From Halospina sp040196175 (GTDB lineage Bacteria; Pseudomonadota; Gammaproteobacteria; Pseudomonadales; Oleiphilaceae): a stretch of DNA of 64,000 nt. A model generated the notes under the pieces. That model searched no databases, was not told where the DNA came from, and saw nothing but the letters and a program-made list of their open reading frames with translations. Positions 14,000-21,985 of the stretch are shown here, one piece after another. The translations under genes were made by a program, and so were the position numbers. The stretch is taken from positions 1-64,000 of the forward strand of contig NZ_JBEFNF010000010.1 in the NCBI RefSeq assembly GCF_040196175.1, given 5' to 3'. The stretch's first letter is position 1. Every line of letters starts with the position of its first letter.

Positions 14000-16900
14000 C
14001 GGCCGATTACGCTGAGCTCCACTGCATCAGCAACTTCAGCTTCCTGCGCGGTGCCTCTCACCCAGAGGAACTCGTCGAAGAAGCAGACCGGCTGGGCTAC
14101 CAGGCTCTGGCGCTGACCGATGAGTGCTCCCTGGCAGGTGTGGTCCGAGCCCACACCAGGGCCCGCTCGCTGTCGCTGAGCCTGCTTATCGGCAGCGAGC
14201 TGCAACTGCAGGATCTGCCCGGCACTCTGGTGCTGATCGCGCCGAACCGCCAGAGCTATGCCGCGCTCAGCCAACTCATCACCCGGGGCCGGCGGCGCCG
14301 CGACAAAGGCCATTACCAGCTCTGGTTCGACGACCTGGAGCTGTGCAGGAACCAATGCCTGGCCCTGTGGCGCCCCGATTTCAGCCAGGGAGATGATAAC
14401 AACGGCCAGCGGCTTATGGCGTTTTTCCCCGGGTTACGGCTGATGGCCGAACGCCCTCTGGCTCAGAATGACCACCTGCGCATGCGCTGGCTGAAACAGC
14501 TTTCAACCCGCCTCGGGTGCCCGGTGGTGGCCACGGGCAACGTGCTGATGCACCGACGCCGACGCAAGTCCCTGCAGGACCTGGTTACCGCCATCCGGTT
14601 GGGCCAGCCACTGCCACAAGCTGCAGACCATCTCCAGGGCAACGCCGAGGCCTATCTGCGCCCACGCGAGCGCCTGGAGCGCCTGTTTCCCCCGGATTGG
14701 ATTGAGGCTACCGTGGACGTAGCCCGGCAATGCACTTTCAGCATGGATGAGCTGCGCTACGAATACCCAGGTGAGCTGGTGCCCAATGGTCACACCCCCA
14801 TCAGCTGGCTGCGGGAACTGGTGGCACAGGGTTGTCACTGGCGCTTTCCGGACGGCGTATCAGAGGCTATTGAGAACCAACTGACTCATGAACTCGAGCT
14901 GATCGAGTGCCTGGGCTACGAGCCCTTTTTTCTGACCATCTATGATGTGGTCCGCTTTGCCCGCGAGCGCGGCATTCTTTGCCAGGGGCGGGGCTCAGCC
15001 GCCAATTCCGTGGTCTGCTACTGCCTGGGTATCACCGAGGTCGATCCCAGACGGGTTAACCTGCTACTGGAGCGCTTCATCTCAAAGGAGCGCAACGAAC
15101 CCCCGGACATTGACGTCGATTTCGAGCATGAACGCCGCGAAGAAGTCATCCAGTACCTTTACCGCAAGTACGGACGCGAGCGCGCCGCTCTGGCCGCCAC
15201 TGTCATCTGCTACCGCCCGCGCAGCGCTCTGCGCGATGCCGGCAGGGCCCTGGGGCTGGATTCAATGCATCTCGAACAGCTTGTCCAGGGCATCGACTGG
15301 CGCGACGATGCTGATGACTGGGAGCAGCAACTGCGCCGCAAGGGCCTGCTGGATGACCAGGGCCCGGCCCGTCACCTGCTGCCACTGGCGCGCGAACTCA
15401 TTGGCTTCCCGCGCCACCTGTCCCAGCATGTGGGGGGGTTCATCATTGCCTCGGAGCGGGTCGCCGACCTGGTGCCGGTTGAGAACGCGGCCATGGCCGA
15501 CCGCACCGTCATTCAATGGGATAAGGACGATCTTGAAGCCCTGGGGCTGCTCAAGGTGGACGTGCTCTCACTGGGGATGCTCACTGCCATCCGTAAAGCA
15601 CTTGCACTCACGGGCAACCATGGCGGGCCGAGTAGCCTGGCGGAGGTGCCGCCGGAATGCCCGGAGGTCTACCGTATGCTCCAACAGGGGCACAGCATGG
15701 GCGTATTCCAGGTGGAATCCAGGGCCCAGATGAGCATGCTGCCACGCCTGAAACCCCGTGAGTATTATGACCTCGTGGTACAGGTCGCCATCGTCCGCCC
15801 CGGTCCCATACAAGGGAACATGGTTCATCCTTACCTGCAGCGTCGTAAGGCACCGGAGGCTGTCCCCTATGCGGACGACCGCATCCGGACTGTGCTTGAG
15901 CCCACCCTGGGAGTGCCCATCTTCCAGGAACAGGTCATCCGGCTGGCCATGGTAGCGGCCGGCTTCAGTGCCGGCGAGGCTGATCAACTACGTCGGGCCA
16001 TGGCCGCCTGGAAGCGTCACGGCGATCTATCGCGGTTCCGGGAAAAGCTTATAGATGGCCTTGAAAGTAATGGCTACAGCCTTGAATTCGCAGAAAACCT
16101 ATACCGCCAGATGAAGGGGTTTGGCGGCTACGGATTCCCAGAATCCCACGCTGCCAGCTTTGCACTTCTGGTCTATGTCAGCGCCTGGCTCAAATGCCAT
16201 CACCCGGCCGCGTTTCTATGCGCCCTACTCAACAGCCAGCCCATGGGATTCTATTCGCCGTCACAGCTGGTACAGAACGCCCGGCGTGAAGGTGTGAATA
16301 TTCGGCCTGTAGACATCAATCAAAGCCAGGAACAGCACTGCCTGGAAGACGACGACAAGCCCCCTGCAGTCCGTCTGGGATTGCGCCTTATCGATCGCCT
16401 GCCCCAGGAAAAGGCCCGGTGTCTGATTGAACGCCGCCCCGGAAGGGGTTACACCAGTATGACGGAGTTGCGCCGGCGCACAGGACTGAGCCACGCCGAT
16501 CTGGAGATCCTCGCTGCGAGCGGCGCCCTGCACCCCCTGACAGGCAACCGCCACCAGGCGCGCTGGGATCTACTGGAACCCGATCACGCTCTGCCGCTGG
16601 CTGCTGATGGTGCGATGCCTATGCCGGAGCCGCGCTCGCGCATGCCGGAACCCGATGAATCCCAGCGGACCTTTGAGGATTACGCCAACCTTGGTCTGTC
16701 ATTGGAACGCCATCCTCTCGCCCAGCTGCGGGAATCCGGCCAGCTCCGCCACTGTCTGCGGGCGACCGATCTGGAAACCGCCGAAAGCGGTCGTCCCCTG
16801 GCTGTATCGGGGCTGGTTACCGGGCGCCAGCGGCCGGGCTCTGCGGGCGGGGTCACCTTTGTAACCCTCGAGGATGAGACCGGCAACATCAACGTGGTTG

Positions 16901-17073
16901 TCTGGCCGGATACCGTCCGCTGCCAGCGCCGCCCCCTGCTCAACGCAAGACTGCTTCAGGTCCGGGGAACCCTGGAACGCCATGAGGGCGTCATTCACGT
17001 GATCGCTGGCCGTCTCAATGACCTCAGCCACCTCATTGACAGGCTCAGCGTCAGCAGCCGAAACTTTCATTAA
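13996..17073 (+). CDS. dnaE2: Error-prone DNA polymerase III alpha subunit DnaE2
   Basis: 1025 residues from the ATG at 13996, which overlaps the imuB stop as ATGA; a GTG 24 bp upstream is in frame but unneeded. N-terminal PHP domain (YAELHCISNFSFLRGAS, LTDECSLAGV), then polymerase domain with PPDIDVDFEHER and LKVDVLSLGML supplying the catalytic aspartates, GQGSAAN-type LCQGRGSAANSVV, HhH region, and a C-terminal OB fold (residues ~930-990, VTFVTLEDETGNINVVVW). DnaE2 extends across lesions in the SOS response and causes induced mutation. It is shorter than replicative DnaE because it lacks the tau-binding C-terminus. Confidence 0.95.
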   Translation: MTADYAELHCISNFSFLRGASHPEELVEEADRLGYQALALTDECSLAGVVRAHTRARSLSLSLLIGSELQLQDLPGTLVLIAPNRQSYAALSQLITRGRRRRDKGHYQLWFDDLELCRNQCLALWRPDFSQGDDNNGQRLMAFFPGLRLMAERPLAQNDHLRMRWLKQLSTRLGCPVVATGNVLMHRRRRKSLQDLVTAIRLGQPLPQAADHLQGNAEAYLRPRERLERLFPPDWIEATVDVARQCTFSMDELRYEYPGELVPNGHTPISWLRELVAQGCHWRFPDGVSEAIENQLTHELELIECLGYEPFFLTIYDVVRFARERGILCQGRGSAANSVVCYCLGITEVDPRRVNLLLERFISKERNEPPDIDVDFEHERREEVIQYLYRKYGRERAALAATVICYRPRSALRDAGRALGLDSMHLEQLVQGIDWRDDADDWEQQLRRKGLLDDQGPARHLLPLARELIGFPRHLSQHVGGFIIASERVADLVPVENAAMADRTVIQWDKDDLEALGLLKVDVLSLGMLTAIRKALALTGNHGGPSSLAEVPPECPEVYRMLQQGHSMGVFQVESRAQMSMLPRLKPREYYDLVVQVAIVRPGPIQGNMVHPYLQRRKAPEAVPYADDRIRTVLEPTLGVPIFQEQVIRLAMVAAGFSAGEADQLRRAMAAWKRHGDLSRFREKLIDGLESNGYSLEFAENLYRQMKGFGGYGFPESHAASFALLVYVSAWLKCHHPAAFLCALLNSQPMGFYSPSQLVQNARREGVNIRPVDINQSQEQHCLEDDDKPPAVRLGLRLIDRLPQEKARCLIERRPGRGYTSMTELRRRTGLSHADLEILAASGALHPLTGNRHQARWDLLEPDHALPLAADGAMPMPEPRSRMPEPDESQRTFEDYANLGLSLERHPLAQLRESGQLRHCLRATDLETAESGRPLAVSGLVTGRQRPGSAGGVTFVTLEDETGNINVVVWPDTVRCQRRPLLNARLLQVRGTLERHEGVIHVIAGRLNDLSHLIDRLSVSSRNFH

Positions 17074-17094
17074 CACTCAGCCCGCGAGGCCGCC

Positions 17095-17589
17095 ATGCAA
17101 ACTGATACCAACGGCTACAACCCTGCCAGCGACATCGGCATGATCCTTGATCACTACCGCCCCGCCTCCGTGGTACACAGCGCCGGTATCGCCGAGCAGT
17201 GTCTGCAGCGGTGGCCGGAACGCACAACAGCAACGCAGTGCCTGAAGCTACCTCCTGAGGAGCCTGAAAGCGTCTTCCCGCTACCCCAGCTTTTCGAGCT
17301 GGCTCTGGTTACGGACACCCTGGAGAAACTGCCACAGGCCCGGGGCCAGAAGCTGCTCGGTCAGCTGCGTAACATGGGCGCCACACGTATTGCCGTACTG
17401 GTGCGAAACGACAGCCCCTGGCGCTTCCAGGATTTCATCGGCATGGGTTTCACACGCCTTTACCAGTACACGGAGCCCGTGAACGCCACCCTGTTCGCCT
17501 ATGACCTGGACACCTATAATTACGTTCGCGAATGGAACAATCCAGACAACTGGGCCAACCCCGAAATGTGGGACAAAGCCCGCTGGTAA
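17095..17589 (+). CDS. Conserved protein of the DUF6231 type
   Basis: 164 residues. Rossmann-like pattern in the middle (FELALVTDTLEKL, then RIAVLVRNDSPWRFQDFIGMGFTRLYQY) and a Trp-rich tail (YVREWNNPDNWANPEMWDKARW). From memory this matches a gammaproteobacterial family next to acylphosphatase in Pseudomonas and Marinobacter (DUF6231); function unknown. It could be a degenerate methyltransferase-like fold. It follows dnaE2 by 21 bp and precedes the acylphosphatase gene by 18 bp, so it may be cotranscribed with the mutasome operon. Confidence 0.6.
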   Translation: MQTDTNGYNPASDIGMILDHYRPASVVHSAGIAEQCLQRWPERTTATQCLKLPPEEPESVFPLPQLFELALVTDTLEKLPQARGQKLLGQLRNMGATRIAVLVRNDSPWRFQDFIGMGFTRLYQYTEPVNATLFAYDLDTYNYVREWNNPDNWANPEMWDKARW

Positions 17590-17607
17590 CAGCACAGGAG
17601 CACAGCA

Positions 17608-17880
17608 ATGGCAGAAACCTGCGTTCTCGCCCGCGTTGAGGGCCATGTTCAGGGAGTGAGTTTCCGGGACGGCACTCGCATCCGCGCCCAGAAGCTGGGC
17701 ATTACCGGCTACGCCCGCAACCAGCCTGACGGCAGTGTGGAAGTACTCGCCTGTGGCGCGGAAAACGCCGTTAGTCAGCTCATTGAGTGGCTCCATGAAG
17801 GTCCGCCCGCCGCCTCAGTAAGCCGTGTTGAAAGCCACCCAACCAGCACGGTAGCCCCTTCCGGATTCACCCTTGGCTGA
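17608..17880 (+). CDS. acyP: Acylphosphatase
   Basis: 90 residues, the standard size. GHVQGVSFRDGTR (residues 12-24) contains the catalytic Arg of the GxVQGVxFR motif, and GITGYARNQPDGSVEV holds the catalytic Asn and the second family signature. It hydrolyses acyl phosphates such as carbamoyl or 1,3-bisphosphoglycerate phosphoanhydrides in the cytoplasm. Usual Tyr/Trp after FR is Asp here, a modest deviation. Start ATG with AGGAG nearby. It lies just upstream of the lexA promoter. Confidence 0.9.
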   Translation: MAETCVLARVEGHVQGVSFRDGTRIRAQKLGITGYARNQPDGSVEVLACGAENAVSQLIEWLHEGPPAASVSRVESHPTSTVAPSGFTLG

Positions 17881-17900
17881 CCTCTTTACAGGGCCACAAA

Positions 17901-17939
17901 AACTGTATACATTGACAGTGCCTGTACAAAAAAACAGTG
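17901..17939. promoter_or_regulatory. Two abutting LexA boxes before lexA-sulA
   Basis: Box 1 (17901-17920) has core CTGTATACATTGACAG, and box 2 (17920-17939) has core CTGTACAAAAAAACAG. They share one base, so their centres are 19 bp apart, two helical turns, which would favour cooperative LexA dimers. The lexA ATG is 10 bp after box 2. This is the classical autoregulatory arrangement. Confidence 0.92.
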
Positions 17940-17948
17940 GCCCTAACT

Positions 17949-18557
17949 ATGAACCTGACCTCAAGACAGCAACAGATTCTCGATCTCATCCGTGAGCACG
18001 TACACTCCACGGGGTATCCGCCCACACGGGCTGAGATCGCCACCACTCTGGGATTCAAATCCGCTAACGCAGCCGAGGAACATCTCCGCGCCCTCGCCCG
18101 GAAAGGCGCCATTGAAATGGTCAAAGGCGCCAGCAGGGGTATCCGTCTCCCCGAAGGAGAAGAAAGCCCGGGGATTCCCATTGTCGGCCAGGTAGCTGCC
18201 GGCAACCCCATCCTCGCCGAAGAGCACATCGAGGATCACTGCACCCTGGAACCCGGATTCTTCACACCCGCCGCAGACTATTTTCTGCGGGTACGCGGCA
18301 CCAGCATGGAGAATGTGGGCATCCTGGACGGCGACCTCCTGGCGGTGCACCGCACCACGGAGATTCACAATGGTCAGATCGTCGTGGCCCGGCTGGAGGA
18401 CGAGGTAACCGTCAAGCGCTTCCGCCGGGACGGGAGCACGGTCTGGCTCATTGCCGAAAATGATGAGTTCGAGCCCATCCAGGTGGATCTCACCGAAACA
18501 CCACTGGACATTGAAGGGTTGGGCGTGGGCGTCATCCGCCGCGGTGATCTGCACTGA
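17949..18557 (+). CDS. lexA: SOS repressor LexA
   Basis: 202 residues, the same length and numbering as the E. coli protein. Winged HTH (TGYPPTRAEIATTLGF, residues 21-36, and NAAEEHLRALARKG), self-cleavage bond Ala84-Gly85 in VAAGNP, catalytic Ser119 (RGTSM) and Lys156 (VTVKRF). RecA filaments trigger self-cleavage and release the SOS genes, here including imuAB-dnaE2, lexA-sulA and probably the integron promoter. ATG at 17949 chosen by homology; the upstream GTG at 17937 lies in operator 2. First gene of a lexA-sulA operon. Confidence 0.97.
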   Translation: MNLTSRQQQILDLIREHVHSTGYPPTRAEIATTLGFKSANAAEEHLRALARKGAIEMVKGASRGIRLPEGEESPGIPIVGQVAAGNPILAEEHIEDHCTLEPGFFTPAADYFLRVRGTSMENVGILDGDLLAVHRTTEIHNGQIVVARLEDEVTVKRFRRDGSTVWLIAENDEFEPIQVDLTETPLDIEGLGVGVIRRGDLH

Positions 18558-18589
18558 TCCGGCCCCACAGCGCTGACAGGAGTCCTATC

Positions 18590-19054
18590 ATGGAACAACT
18601 GGATCTCAGTCCCCAGAAACAGACAAGCCCTATTACCGGTGCACCACCCACCAGCGTCAGCCATAGCGGCGACGATGGCGCGCCGGAGGCGAACGTTACG
18701 GAGATCATTCTGCCGCAAGAGCAGGTCGAGAACTTCCAGCTGCTTTTACCGATGCTGACCCAGCTCAACCAGGAGGAGCGCTGGCTCGCCTGGATTGACC
18801 CGCCGGCAGGGCTGGTCGGCAAGTGGCAGCAGCATCACGGCATTATCCAGCACCAGCTTCTGATTCTGCGCTCGTCGGCGCAGCACAGCGCCGAAGATCT
18901 AGCCACAAAGGCGCTCTCAGCGGGCACCTGCCATGGCGTAGTGCTCTGGACCTCAGGCCTGAGTCGCCACAGCTATGCCCGCCTGGAGAGCGCGTCTGTC
19001 CGCGGCCACAGCCATGGCGTCATACTGCGCCAGAGACAGAACCATCGTCAGTGA
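18590..19054 (+). CDS. sulA: SOS cell-division inhibitor SulA
   Basis: 154 residues. VTEIILPQEQVENFQLLLPMLTQL (first part at residues ~36-50) and ERWLAWIDPPAGL are SulA signatures; the RecA-like core follows, with the FtsZ-contact region toward RSSAQHSAEDLATKAL. SulA binds FtsZ and blocks Z-ring formation during DNA damage. It lies 32 bp after lexA with GGAGT ribosome-binding site, the lexA-sulA order seen in Pseudomonas and relatives. The N-terminal ~30 residues are low-complexity. The 3' end overlaps a convergent gene by 7 bp. Confidence 0.88.
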   Translation: MEQLDLSPQKQTSPITGAPPTSVSHSGDDGAPEANVTEIILPQEQVENFQLLLPMLTQLNQEERWLAWIDPPAGLVGKWQQHHGIIQHQLLILRSSAQHSAEDLATKALSAGTCHGVVLWTSGLSRHSYARLESASVRGHSHGVILRQRQNHRQ

Positions 19055-19317
19055 ACGGTCTGATTGTAGGCGGGGGGCATGGTATCTTCCTCTTCCATGT
19101 CCACGTCACCGATATCATCGGTGGTTGACCCTGCCGCCTCCAGGCCGGCAGTGATCATAGCCTTGGCCACGTTCAGGTCATTGTCCTGGAGCATCTCCTT
19201 GGCTTCATCTGAGAAGCGGATCCGCACCAGTGGTGTACTTTCATCATCCGCCCGGCGCAGCGCGTACTCGCCAGTGGGAAGCTGAATGATTTCCAAAAAG
19301 GATGTGGGCATAGACAA
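19048..19317 (-). CDS. Small conserved hypothetical protein (downstream of lexA-sulA)
   Basis: 89 residues. Predicted mostly beta then helix: FLEIIQLPTGEYALRRAD, then LVRIRFSDEAKEML, and an acidic tail (DDIGDVDMEEED). No signal peptide or membrane segment. A protein of this type lies after lexA-sulA in Pseudomonas, so it is probably real and conserved; function unknown. Six bases downstream of the DUF6586-like gene, hence one operon, convergent with sulA. Confidence 0.7.
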   Translation of the reverse strand: MSMPTSFLEIIQLPTGEYALRRADDESTPLVRIRFSDEAKEMLQDNDLNVAKAMITAGLEAAGSTTDDIGDVDMEEEDTMPPAYNQTVH

Positions 19318-19323
19318 CGCCTT

Positions 19324-19809
19324 TTACCATTGGTTGTGACGTTCCACGAACGTCTCAAAATAATCCCTGAAATCGCTGATCAGTGAACGAAGTGCTTCTG
19401 GAGAACAGTCGGGTCCGGCCGCAGCCACGGCAATCACCCCCGGATCACGCGGCTGCGAGCCGCGCCTCCCCGCCTCCTGTTGACGCGCCAGAAGGGCTTC
19501 GAGTCTTGACCACCAGCTGTCGCTTGCCGCGGCAGAAGCTGACAGCACCTGAACCTCGCCAGGTTGATCGCCAACTCGTGCACGCAGAGTCGCGAGGCAA
19601 TCAACATCAGCCGCGTCATCACCAGCACTTTCAGCAACCAGCGTCAACAGAATGTCGCGAGCCTCGGCAACCAGGGCTACAGTGCCCTGCACCAACGCCT
19701 CTGATGTCACCATTGTCCTTCGGTGACCGGCCTCATCCGATAGCGCCACCAGCTGCCCTGCAAGGGTTAGCTTTTCCCGTAGCAGTGAACACCGCTCGGC
19801 ATCCGGCAT
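19324..19809 (-). CDS. DUF6586-like conserved protein
   Basis: 161 residues from the ATG at 19809, chosen because the family is about this long and begins with a helical segment like CSLLREKLTLAGQLVAL. The frame is open to 19974, but that would overlap the divergent response-regulator leader. Helical throughout, with SWWSRLEALLARQ and a C-terminal LISDFRDYFETFVERHNQW. Corresponds by position (lexA, sulA, small gene, this gene) to a conserved Pseudomonas family of unknown function. The start remains uncertain. Confidence 0.6.
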   Translation of the reverse strand: MPDAERCSLLREKLTLAGQLVALSDEAGHRRTMVTSEALVQGTVALVAEARDILLTLVAESAGDDAADVDCLATLRARVGDQPGEVQVLSASAAASDSWWSRLEALLARQQEAGRRGSQPRDPGVIAVAAAGPDCSPEALRSLISDFRDYFETFVERHNQW

Positions 19810-19987
19810 CAGCAGTTCTCTTTGGCAATCAGTTGCCCTTATATTATCACGAACATAACCGGCTGACTTCCCCGCAGCCGCAACCAACAAAGTGAAAAAC
19901 CCCTTCAGCCTGCTACCCTTTAGAGATAACACGCGCCGCCCCGGTATAGACCGGCGCGGCGCTCCACCACACATTCAGGAGCTGCCG

Positions 19988-21022
19988 ATGCCCACAGGCG
20001 TGATCATCTGTGATGACTCCTCCATGGCCCGCAAACAAATGGCTCGGTCTCTCCCTCGGGACTGGGACACGGCACTGACTTTTGTCGAAAACGGTGATGC
20101 TTGCCTCGAGGCTATCCGTGACGGCAAAGGGGCTGTTGTTTTCCTAGACCTCAATATGCCCGGGTCCGATGGTTACGCGGTTCTGGAACGTATTCATCAG
20201 GAAGAACTGCCTGCCCTTGTTATCGTAGTCTCAGGCGATATCCAACCCGGGGCGTATGAACGGGTTCGCCGCCTGGGCGCCCTCAACTTCATCCGCAAAC
20301 CCATTGACCCGGATATCCTGGCCGATACGCTGAAAGACTATGGGCTCTACAGCCCCACTTTGGCACCCGAGCCAGTAACGGCCTCAGCCCCTGCGCCATC
20401 CTCAGCCACGGACGTGCCCTGGCAGGATGCGCTTCAGGAAATCGCCAATATCGCCATGGGTCAGGCGGGGGATCTTCTCGCACGCCTTTTGGATGTATTC
20501 ATCAGGCTTCCTGTTCCACGCGTCAATATGCTGGCGGTCTCTGAACTGAAAATGGCACTGAACATCACCGAATCAACCTCCAGCTGGTCAGGCGTGTGTC
20601 AGGGCTTCATTGGTGCCGGAATCGCCGGCGAAGCGCTGCTGCTGTTCAATAATGCGCACATGGATACGATGGCACATCTCCTTGGCATTCCCGATGAAAA
20701 TAATGCCAACCGTGATCTCGAGTCCCTCATGGATCTATCCAGCATCATGGTGGGCGCGTTTCTGCGTGGTTTCGGACAGCAGATGGACATGCAGTTCGGC
20801 CTCAGCCATCCCGTTGTGCTGGGCACCCACCTGGACATCAGCGAGTTGCTGGAGAGCAGCCAGTATTCCTGGCAGCAAATCCTGACTATTGAACTTACGT
20901 ACGCTATCGAGTCCCATAATATCGAGTGTGATCTACTTCTACTATTCAGCGAGGATTCAGTGACCCCGTTACGCCAAACGCTGACATGGCTTTCCAATTC
21001 CAGCGCCGGAGTTACGGCATGA
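19988..21022 (+). CDS. Response regulator with C-terminal CheC-like domain
   Basis: 344 residues. ATG at 19988 with CAGGAG 8 bp upstream; the longer frame from 19892 lacks a ribosome-binding site. REC domain (residues 4-120): acidic pair DD9-10, phosphoacceptor Asp54 in LDLNMPG, and FIRKP with the conserved Lys. After a Pro/Ala linker, LQEIANIAMGQAG (~residue 148) matches the E-x2-N active segment of CheC/FliY phosphatases; the second copy (LMDLSSIMVGAF) lacks the E/N pair, so one active centre at most. Such proteins can dephosphorylate CheY-P or act as outputs of a two-component pathway. The stop overlaps the start of the GGDEF gene (ATGA), implying a functional pair. Confidence 0.8.
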   Translation: MPTGVIICDDSSMARKQMARSLPRDWDTALTFVENGDACLEAIRDGKGAVVFLDLNMPGSDGYAVLERIHQEELPALVIVVSGDIQPGAYERVRRLGALNFIRKPIDPDILADTLKDYGLYSPTLAPEPVTASAPAPSSATDVPWQDALQEIANIAMGQAGDLLARLLDVFIRLPVPRVNMLAVSELKMALNITESTSSWSGVCQGFIGAGIAGEALLLFNNAHMDTMAHLLGIPDENNANRDLESLMDLSSIMVGAFLRGFGQQMDMQFGLSHPVVLGTHLDISELLESSQYSWQQILTIELTYAIESHNIECDLLLLFSEDSVTPLRQTLTWLSNSSAGVTA

Positions 21023-21981
21023 CCGAGTCACAGAATGAGCTGCATGAATTCCATTGGCTCATGGACATGCTCCAGACCATTGAAGTCGGCCTTGTTGTTC
21101 TGGATCGCCAGTTCAACGTTCGACTCTGGAACGGGTTCATGGAAAGTCACAGCGGATTCAGTGCCACCCAGGTCCAGAACCGTCCCCTGTTCGAAATTTT
21201 CCCGGATATCCCTGAGGGTTGGATCCGACGCAAGGTTGAAACCGTGCTCACGCTGAACATGCGAACCTTCACCACCTGGGAACAGCGCCCCCACCCGTTT
21301 CCGTTCCGCAACGCGCGCCCGATTACCGGCACTGAAGCCTACATGTACCAGAACATAACCTTCAGTCCCCTGAGCAGCGCTTCCGGTGAAGTGGATCATG
21401 TATGTCTACTGGTGTATGACGTGACGGACAGCGCCACCGCAAGACTGCGGATGGAACGCACCAACGCCCGCCTGGAGCAGCAGAGCCAGACCGATGGTCT
21501 GACTGGCCTGCTCAACCGCAGTGCGTGGGAATCACTGCTTGCCAGTGAGTTTGAGCGATTCCGCCGCTACCGCAGCGTCGGGACGCTTCTGATGTTCGAT
21601 ATTGATCATTTCAAACCCATCAACGATACCTGGGGGCACCAGGCAGGTGACGATGTCATCAGGGCTATCGCTGCCATGGTCATGGAGCGTCTGAGGCAGA
21701 CCGACATTGCAGGTCGTTATGGCGGTGAGGAATTTGCCGTCATATTGCCGGAAACGGACCTCGCAGGCGGCGAGATACTGGGGGAGCGGCTACGCCAGTC
21801 GATTAGCTCCATGCAGGTAACGACCGAAGCCGGCCTACTTGAATGCTCGGTCAGTCTCGGTGTTGCCCAGGTCACTGATGCCATGAGCGATCACCAGCAG
21901 TGGCTGTCGCACGCCGATAAAGCGCTCTATGCAGCCAAGGCGAATGGCCGCAACCAGATCGCTCTCGCCGGCAATCAATAG
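21019..21981 (+). CDS. PAS-GGDEF diguanylate cyclase
   Basis: 320 residues. ATG at 21019 overlaps the upstream stop codon (ATGA). PAS-like sensor (residues ~10-140, GLVVLDRQFNVRLWNGFME, a classic PAS core, here split by position 20-38), coiled-coil linker (ATARLRMERTNARLEQQ), then GGDEF domain with TDGLTGLLNRSAW and active site GGEEF. RQTD five residues before GGEEF is the product-inhibition I-site. It should make cyclic di-GMP in the cytoplasm. Coupling with the REC-CheC protein suggests that phosphorylation controls or reports on this cyclase. Nearly touches the convergent gdhB (4 bp). Confidence 0.9.
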   Translation: MTESQNELHEFHWLMDMLQTIEVGLVVLDRQFNVRLWNGFMESHSGFSATQVQNRPLFEIFPDIPEGWIRRKVETVLTLNMRTFTTWEQRPHPFPFRNARPITGTEAYMYQNITFSPLSSASGEVDHVCLLVYDVTDSATARLRMERTNARLEQQSQTDGLTGLLNRSAWESLLASEFERFRRYRSVGTLLMFDIDHFKPINDTWGHQAGDDVIRAIAAMVMERLRQTDIAGRYGGEEFAVILPETDLAGGEILGERLRQSISSMQVTTEAGLLECSVSLGVAQVTDAMSDHQQWLSHADKALYAAKANGRNQIALAGNQ

Positions 21982-21985
21982 TCAA

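Noticed and set aside
14942..15733. 263-codon plus-strand frame within dnaE2
   Set aside because: Alternative frame of a clearly conserved polymerase gene.
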